Shown in pieces: positions 6,229 to 10,825 of a stretch of DNA of 10,825 nucleotides. Made by a program: the position numbers and the translations under genes. The notes under the pieces are model-generated. The model did not search any database and was not told the origin of the DNA. It saw nothing but the letters and a program-made list of their open reading frames with translations. The stretch comes from Micrococcales bacterium UBA2465 (GTDB lineage Bacteria > Actinomycetota > Actinomycetes > Actinomycetales > Microbacteriaceae). Position 1 is the first letter of the stretch; every line of letters begins with the position of its first letter. Where the stretch lies: positions 1-10,825 of the forward strand of contig DDPP01000067.1 in the NCBI GenBank assembly GCA_002342255.1. The letters are read 5' to 3'.

Positions 6229-7475
6229 TGGCATTATCAACAATCGAACAAGCACTAGATGCACTAAGAGCTGGCAAGCCTATTTTTGTTGCAGACGATG
6301 AAGATCGTGAAAACGAGGGTGACGCCATAATCGCTGCTCAGTTTGCTACTGAAGAGCTAATCGCCTGGATGGTCAAACACACCACAGGTTTCCTCTGCGC
6401 GCCAATGGAAGACGGTAGAGCAAACGAGCTCGAACTGCCTTTGATGACCAACCAAAATGAGGATCCACATGGCACTAGCTACACGGTTACCGTTGATGCT
6501 GTCAATCGTGAGAGCACCGGAATTTCAGCTGCTGACCGAGCACTGACCGCTAGAACGCTAGCCAGCGAGCTCTCTGGTTCTAAATCTCTAATCAGACCAG
6601 GTCACATCTTGCCACTTAGATCAGACCCGCATGGTGTCAGGGGTCGCCGCGGTCACACTGAAGCCACAGTAGATCTTTTGAAACTCGCCGGATTAACACC
6701 GGTTGGCATTATCGGAGAAATGCTCTCCGATGATGGTTCCATGATGCGGATGCCAGAACTTTTGAAAACGGGAGAGGAACAAAACATTCCGGTAATCACC
6801 ATCGAACAATTAGTCACACATCTTGAAACACACAATATTAATCACGTTCATAATCCAAACAACCGAATTCGCTTTGAAGCTGAAGCCAATGTCCCGACGA
6901 TACATGGAAATTTTAGACTGCGAGGATACTACGACATCAAAACCGGTGCTGAGCACGTAGCAATAATTCAGGGAAACCCAAAAGGTGATGACGTTCTAGT
7001 TCGTATGCACTCAGAGTGTATTACCGGTGAAGCCTTTGGTTCCTTGAAGTGTGAATGTGGACCTCAGTTGCAATATGCCTTGGACATGATCGAAGCTGAC
7101 CCTAAAGGTGGAATTGTTATTTACCTAAGAGGTCAAGAAGGTCGAGGCATTGGGTTACTCAACAAGCTAAAAGCTTACGCATTGCAGGAACAGGGTCTAG
7201 ACACAGTTGAGGCCAACGTTGCTCTAGGTTTGCCATCAGAAGCCAGGGAATATGGTGCAGCAGTTTCGATTCTTCGAGAACTAGGCATCAAATCAGTAAG
7301 ACTGATGACTAACAACCCGGCGAAAGCAAACTTCCTGATTGAAGATGGAATTCCGGTGAACTCATACGTTCCTGTAATTGTTGGTGAGGCTATCCAAAAC
7401 CTTGGTTACCTTGAAGCTAAGAGATCAAAGATGGGTCACCTGCTTCCTGAATATATTGCAGCGATGGAGAACTAA
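6228..7475 (+). CDS. ribBA: DHBP synthase / GTP cyclohydrolase II fusion
   Basis: A two-domain enzyme supplying both riboflavin precursors. The N-terminal half (about residues 1-200) makes 3,4-dihydroxy-2-butanone 4-phosphate from ribulose 5-phosphate; it shows the acidic loop D-D-E-D-R-E-N-E-G-D (residues 23-32) and R-R-G-H-T-E-A (His143). The C-terminal half (about 208-405) opens GTP; it has the zinc site Cys264, Cys275 and Cys277 in C-x10-C-x-C, then L-R-G-Q-E-G-R-G-I-G-L and the T-N-N-P-A-K stretch. Both active sites look intact, unlike RibBA proteins in which one half has lost activity. The ATG overlaps the ribE stop and its stop overlaps ribH, both as TAATG; the Shine-Dalgarno sequence is weak, so coupling is likely. 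Confidence 0.96.
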   Translation: MALSTIEQALDALRAGKPIFVADDEDRENEGDAIIAAQFATEELIAWMVKHTTGFLCAPMEDGRANELELPLMTNQNEDPHGTSYTVTVDAVNRESTGISAADRALTARTLASELSGSKSLIRPGHILPLRSDPHGVRGRRGHTEATVDLLKLAGLTPVGIIGEMLSDDGSMMRMPELLKTGEEQNIPVITIEQLVTHLETHNINHVHNPNNRIRFEAEANVPTIHGNFRLRGYYDIKTGAEHVAIIQGNPKGDDVLVRMHSECITGEAFGSLKCECGPQLQYALDMIEADPKGGIVIYLRGQEGRGIGLLNKLKAYALQEQGLDTVEANVALGLPSEAREYGAAVSILRELGIKSVRLMTNNPAKANFLIEDGIPVNSYVPVIVGEAIQNLGYLEAKRSKMGHLLPEYIAAMEN

Positions 7476-7933
7476 TGGCAGGTCACGCACCAAAAATAAA
7501 CATCGACTCAAGCGGTCTAGCGGTAACCATCTTGGTCACCAGCTGGCACACCGAAATCACCGGAGCGCTTTTAGCCGGTGCTGAAAGAGCACTTCGCGAC
7601 TCAGGTAACGATGTTTACACTGTCGTTCGAGTGCCAGGTGCTTTCGAACTACCCCTGGCAGCTAAGTGGGCCGCTGAAGATGACGCCGATGCCATCATCG
7701 CTTTAGGAGTGGTAATTCGAGGCGAAACACCGCACTTTGAATACGTTTGTGACGCGGCTACCCAGGGGCTTACTCAGGTGCAGCTTGACTATGGGGTGCC
7801 AATTGGCTTTGGATTACTGACTGTTGACAATGAGCAACAGGCCCTAAATCGTGCTGGTTTACCAAATAGTAATGAAGATAAAGGTGCTGAAGCGGTCGAG
7901 GCGGCAATACATATGGCCAGACTTCGCTCATAG
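7475..7933 (+). CDS. ribH: 6,7-dimethyl-8-ribityllumazine synthase
   Basis: Condenses the RibD-derived pyrimidine with the butanone phosphate from RibBA to give lumazine, the substrate of RibE. Of 152 residues, those seen to be diagnostic are S-W-H at 23-25 (aromatic substrate contact), V-P-G-A-F-E-L-P at 53-60, and R-G-E-T-P-H-F at 82-88 with catalytic His87. The C-terminal G-F-G-L-L-T-V-D-N and N-E-D-K-G-A-E-A-V are also standard. Members form pentamers or 60-subunit capsids; which one cannot be read here. GGAG (7466-7469) precedes the ATG, which overlaps the ribBA stop. The gene closes the riboflavin set. Confidence 0.96.
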   Translation: MAGHAPKINIDSSGLAVTILVTSWHTEITGALLAGAERALRDSGNDVYTVVRVPGAFELPLAAKWAAEDDADAIIALGVVIRGETPHFEYVCDAATQGLTQVQLDYGVPIGFGLLTVDNEQQALNRAGLPNSNEDKGAEAVEAAIHMARLRS

Positions 7934-7966
7934 ACTAAGAAGTAACACAGAGAGATAAGGAATATT

Positions 7967-8338
7967 GTGGACGAATCTACCAAAACAATAATTATCAATG
8001 CTTTTCTAGTGCTGCACTTCTTAGGTATTGCCTCACTCCTAGCAGGTTTCCTCACTTCCATGAAGCAAATGCGATCAGGAATGAAGATGAATGCCGGTGT
8101 TTTCCACGGTGCTTACCTAATGCTGATTTCAGGGCTGGTTATGGCCGGCTTGGCAGATCCAGCAAAGCTTAATGTTCTAATACTTCTCATTAAGTTAGTT
8201 GTCTTAATGGTTATCTTCTTCGTTGCCATCACCAATCGCAAGAAGGATCCAACACCAATGTGGGTTGTACCTAGCATCGCAGCTATGACCATCTTGAACA
8301 TTGTGCTTGCAGTGTTTGGAAACGTTAGCGCAAGCTAA
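7967..8338 (+). CDS. Four-helix integral membrane protein, unknown function
   Basis: A 123-residue hydrophobic protein that I do not recognise. Translation starts at GTG 7967, with AAGGA (7957-7961) five bases upstream. Four membrane helices are likely: about residues 9-31, 43-61, 69-88 and 99-119. Short basic loops S-M-K-Q-M-R-S-G-M-K (31-40) and N-R-K-K-D (90-94) suggest both lie on the cytoplasmic side. Helix one has a central His (17) and helix two begins near His47; no cysteine or named signature is present. It follows ribH by 33 bases in the same direction and so is probably co-transcribed and under the FMN switch, though its own ribosome site allows separate expression. A link to flavins is inference from position alone. 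Confidence 0.8.
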   Translation: MDESTKTIIINAFLVLHFLGIASLLAGFLTSMKQMRSGMKMNAGVFHGAYLMLISGLVMAGLADPAKLNVLILLIKLVVLMVIFFVAITNRKKDPTPMWVVPSIAAMTILNIVLAVFGNVSAS

Positions 8339-8340
8339 AA

Positions 8341-9186
8341 CTACTTCAAGAACAAAGCTGTTAGTCGGCGGGTTGTGAAATACAGTCCGCCGATTATCAT
8401 AACCACGAAGTAAAGAATGTGACCAAGCATCGCAATGTCCAAGTTACCTAGAGTCAAACCTCTTACCAATTGAATGGCTTGCCATAGCGGCATCGCTTGA
8501 ATGAAGTATTGAACCGCAACCGGATAAATGGTTAGCGGATAAAAAGTTCCCGAAAACAGAAACATCGGCAACATAACTAACTGCACCCACTGCATCTGCT
8601 GATGATTCTTCAAATAACTGGTTACCCCCATACCAACTGAGGCAAAACCAAAGGCAATCAAAACTGATGCGGGGATGGCTAACAGACCCCAGAGTGAGGG
8701 CACCAAGCCCATGCTGGAAACTACTGCCATAAAACCAATCGCATAGGCCAAGCCTCTAAGCAGCGCCCAACTGATTTCACCCAGGGCAACATCCAAAGTT
8801 CCCATTGAAGTTGAAAGCATGCCGTTATACACCTTGCCGAAATGCATCTTAAAGAAAACATTCCAGGTCGAGTCATAAATAGCGCCGTTCATCGCACTGG
8901 TAGCAAGCAATGCTGGCGCAATGAATTGGGCATAAGTTATCGGGTTACCATTACCATCGGTAACCCCACTGATGAACTGGCCTATGCCATAACCGAAAGC
9001 TAAAAGATAGAAAACCGGTTCGACAAATCCCGAGGCAACCACCATCCAAGTAGAGGACTTGAGAGCGTATAAACCTCTTTCCAGAACCACTCGAGATCTC
9101 CCGGAATAAACTCCGGCACCAAGTTTTCCTCTTCTGCGCTCGGCGATAGCTATGGCTGAATCGACGGTTGCGTTGATAATGCTCAT
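8341..9186 (-). CDS. ABC-2 type export permease, second subunit
   Basis: An inner-membrane permease of 281 residues in the DrrB/NodJ-like ABC-2 family. About six hydrophobic segments are seen (near residues 47-70, 86-103, 143-160, 164-187, 203-218 and 252-270). The family signature M-F-L-F-S-G-T-F-Y-P lies at 208-217, before a short external stretch. The N-terminus is cytoplasmic and basic (E-R-R-R-G-K). It starts within the end of the upstream permease gene (ATGA, four-base overlap, 9183-9186) and is a distant paralogue of it, so the two probably form a heterodimer with the ATPase encoded first. Its stop is two bases from that of the convergent gene ending at 8338. Substrate unknown; lipid, glycan or drug export are all possible. 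Confidence 0.88.
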   Translation of the reverse strand: MSIINATVDSAIAIAERRRGKLGAGVYSGRSRVVLERGLYALKSSTWMVVASGFVEPVFYLLAFGYGIGQFISGVTDGNGNPITYAQFIAPALLATSAMNGAIYDSTWNVFFKMHFGKVYNGMLSTSMGTLDVALGEISWALLRGLAYAIGFMAVVSSMGLVPSLWGLLAIPASVLIAFGFASVGMGVTSYLKNHQQMQWVQLVMLPMFLFSGTFYPLTIYPVAVQYFIQAMPLWQAIQLVRGLTLGNLDIAMLGHILYFVVMIIGGLYFTTRRLTALFLK

Positions 9187-10040
9187 TTGGCTAGCCTCCG
9201 TTCAAAGACTCGATAAGCCCAGTAAAAACCAACCACCGTCATCACCAGCATGCTCCCCCAGTGAATCAGGAGTAGCCATGGCTCTACAGGCATACCATAA
9301 GACATTGCTCTTCCTAGGTTGGTTGCATGCCATTGCGGCGAAGCCCAGCCAATCCATTGCAAATAGATCGGTAGCGAACTAATTGGGTAGAAAGTTCCGG
9401 AGAACATAAACATCGGAGTAATTACGAATCTTCCTACCAAAGCGAAAATGCCATCATCGTCTTTGATGCTGGCAGAAAAAGCTAACATCAGGGCGGCAAA
9501 ACCTAAACCTGCAAACGATCCAACCAAAAGCAGTATTGGTAACGATTGCCAGCTAATTGCACCAAAAGCTAACAGACATATCTCATACATGAAAACCTGT
9601 AATACACACCTGGCCATGGCAGCCAACATTATGCCGTTGACAATCTGCCGACCGGTGATTGCAGTGGCATTCATCGAGAAAAATGTTCTATCCCAGACAA
9701 AACCTTCTAGGGTCGGCCAAGTAACTTCGTCCATAGCCCCTTGGATTCCAGCACTCGCCAGCAAGGCAGGAGCTAGGAAAGTTAGATAGTTGACTCCATC
9801 GATGGCATTTGGGCCTAGCGAAGAATCAACCAGAGAGCCAATACCAATACCGATTGAGAGTAAATATAGTGTTGGGTTTCCTAAACCAAAGGCGATGATT
9901 GAACTCCACCACTTCAGCATGTTGCGAATTCGATTCTCAGCAACATAGAGGGCACCGCGACTCATCGGTATCCGCGGATCAACTAGGTTACGAGCCCCCG
10001 TCCAAGTCATCTTTGGTTCGTTTCTGACTTCAATTGACAT
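9183..10040 (-). CDS. ABC-2 type export permease, first subunit
   Basis: A 285-residue permease, the same family as its downstream partner. Six hydrophobic segments are visible (about residues 46-70, 85-102, 132-160, 167-191, 198-222 and 254-277). It shares with the partner the F-L-A-P-A-L-L-A-S/T block near residues 88-96 and F-S-G-T-F-Y-P at 213-219. The ATG at 10040 overlaps the ATPase stop by one base (TAATG read on the minus strand), giving tight coupling in the order ATPase, permease, permease. Two unlike permeases with one ATPase point to an A2BC transporter rather than a homodimer. Confidence 0.88.
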   Translation of the reverse strand: MSIEVRNEPKMTWTGARNLVDPRIPMSRGALYVAENRIRNMLKWWSSIIAFGLGNPTLYLLSIGIGIGSLVDSSLGPNAIDGVNYLTFLAPALLASAGIQGAMDEVTWPTLEGFVWDRTFFSMNATAITGRQIVNGIMLAAMARCVLQVFMYEICLLAFGAISWQSLPILLLVGSFAGLGFAALMLAFSASIKDDDGIFALVGRFVITPMFMFSGTFYPISSLPIYLQWIGWASPQWHATNLGRAMSYGMPVEPWLLLIHWGSMLVMTVVGFYWAYRVFERRLAK

Positions 10041-10825
10041 TAGTCAACCAACGTTCTTCCGGTGAGTCGAAGAAATACATCCTCCAATGAAGATCTTCTG
10101 ACTAGTGAAGTCACCGGATGTAAATCCTTCTTCACGATTTGTTCTAAAGCTTTTTCACCGTCTTCGGCGTAAACCAAGATCCGGTCCGGAAGAATTTCTA
10201 AACGTTCACCGATGCCTTCTAGCTCCTTGGCAACAGTCGCATTGTTGTCGCTACCGAATCTAACTTCCAAAACTTCCTTGCTGGAATATTTCTTGATAAG
10301 TTCTGCGGGGGAACCCTCGGCCATAATCTTGCCTTTGTCCATAACCATCAGGCGATCACAGAGCTGCTCAGCTTCGTCCATGTAATGTGTGGTGATAACT
10401 AGGGTCACACCTTGTTCTTTTAGGCGGAACAATCTGTCCCAAAGAATATGTCTGGCCTGTGGGTCTAAACCAGTGGTTGGTTCATCCAACATCAGAATTT
10501 CTGGTTCATTTACTAGACCGCGAGCGATGGTTAGTCTGCGCTTCATACCGCCGGAGAGCTCTTCGGTCTTGTTATCCCGCTTTTCAACTAATTGGGCAAA
10601 TTCCAAGAGTTCTTCGATTTTTCCTTTTAGCCACTTTCGGCTCAGACCAAAGTAACGTCCGTAAACCATTAGGTTTTCCCAAACTTTGAGTTCACGATCC
10701 AAGTTATCTTGCTGAGGCACTACACCAAGGTGAGCTCTAATCTCAGGACCAGATTTGTTTGGGTCTTTACCTAGAATCAACAGCTCACCACTGGTTCGTT
10801 GACTGGTGGATGCGATCATTTTCAT
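10040..10825 (-). CDS. ABC transporter ATPase, DrrA-type (start outside window)
   Basis: The gene enters from beyond 10825; the first visible residues, M-K-M-I, are the stretch that normally follows the Walker A loop, so that loop and the true start are cut off and this Met is not the start. The remaining 261 residues hold the Q-loop V-V-P-Q-Q-D-N-L (fragment residues 35-42), the signature E-L-S-G-G-M-K-R-R (89-97), Walker B with the catalytic Glu in L-M-L-D-E-P (111-116), the D-loop G-L-D-P-Q-A-R and the switch His in T-T-H (147). The C-terminal 80 residues, ending S-S-L-E-D-V-F-L-R-L-T-G, are typical of DrrA/CcmA-like export ATPases. It powers the two permeases that follow with overlapping ends. 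Confidence 0.93.
   Translation of the reverse strand: MKMIASTSQRTSGELLILGKDPNKSGPEIRAHLGVVPQQDNLDRELKVWENLMVYGRYFGLSRKWLKGKIEELLEFAQLVEKRDNKTEELSGGMKRRLTIARGLVNEPEILMLDEPTTGLDPQARHILWDRLFRLKEQGVTLVITTHYMDEAEQLCDRLMVMDKGKIMAEGSPAELIKKYSSKEVLEVRFGSDNNATVAKELEGIGERLEILPDRILVYAEDGEKALEQIVKKDLHPVTSLVRRSSLEDVFLRLTGRTLVD

Noticed and set aside
9152..9789. Plus-strand frames of 76 and 113 codons opposite the permease genes.
   Set aside because: They lie antisense to clear ABC-2 permease genes whose motifs and overlaps are intact; they are shadows.

Overview
The window looks like chromosome from a small-genome, moderate-GC actinobacterium, most plausibly of the Microbacteriaceae. The reasons are the style of the TrpS, RibBA and DrrA-type ABC proteins, the tightly packed genes with 1-4 base overlaps, and codon use that tolerates many A/T third positions. 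This placement is by eye; no database was searched.

Layout. Positions 1-147 are the 3' end of a small Rieske iron-sulfur protein gene. They are followed by an exonuclease III gene (xthA) and tryptophanyl-tRNA synthetase (trpS, ATG at 987). Between trpS and the riboflavin genes (1995-4378) lies a disturbed, more AT-rich region. It holds a secreted matrixin-like zinc metalloprotease with an overlapping gene for a small membrane-anchored, Pro/Ser/Thr-rich protein, then about 770 bases with no intact gene. In that stretch I find two decayed pieces: a divergent copy of the last 31 sense codons aligned to trpS, and on the opposite strand a 144-codon open frame for a membrane protein without a convincing start. 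The simplest reading is that an older trpS end faced a convergent membrane-protein gene, and that the metalloprotease module and the present trpS were placed in front of these remains.

From 4379 an FMN riboswitch leads the operon ribD-ribE-ribBA-ribH, which carries the complete pathway from GTP and ribulose 5-phosphate to riboflavin except the phosphatase step. All three internal junctions are one-base TAATG overlaps. The riboswitch has a readable translational mechanism: its first strand can pair, over nine bases, with the arm that would otherwise hide the ribD ribosome binding site. A 4-helix membrane protein of unknown role ends the run and meets, two bases away, a convergent ABC-2 export operon on the minus strand (ATPase, cut by the window edge, and two different permeases).

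The most interesting points are the metalloprotease/small protein pair, the trpS-tail fossil behind it, and the switch architecture upstream of ribD. Nothing in the window amounts to a clear new system.
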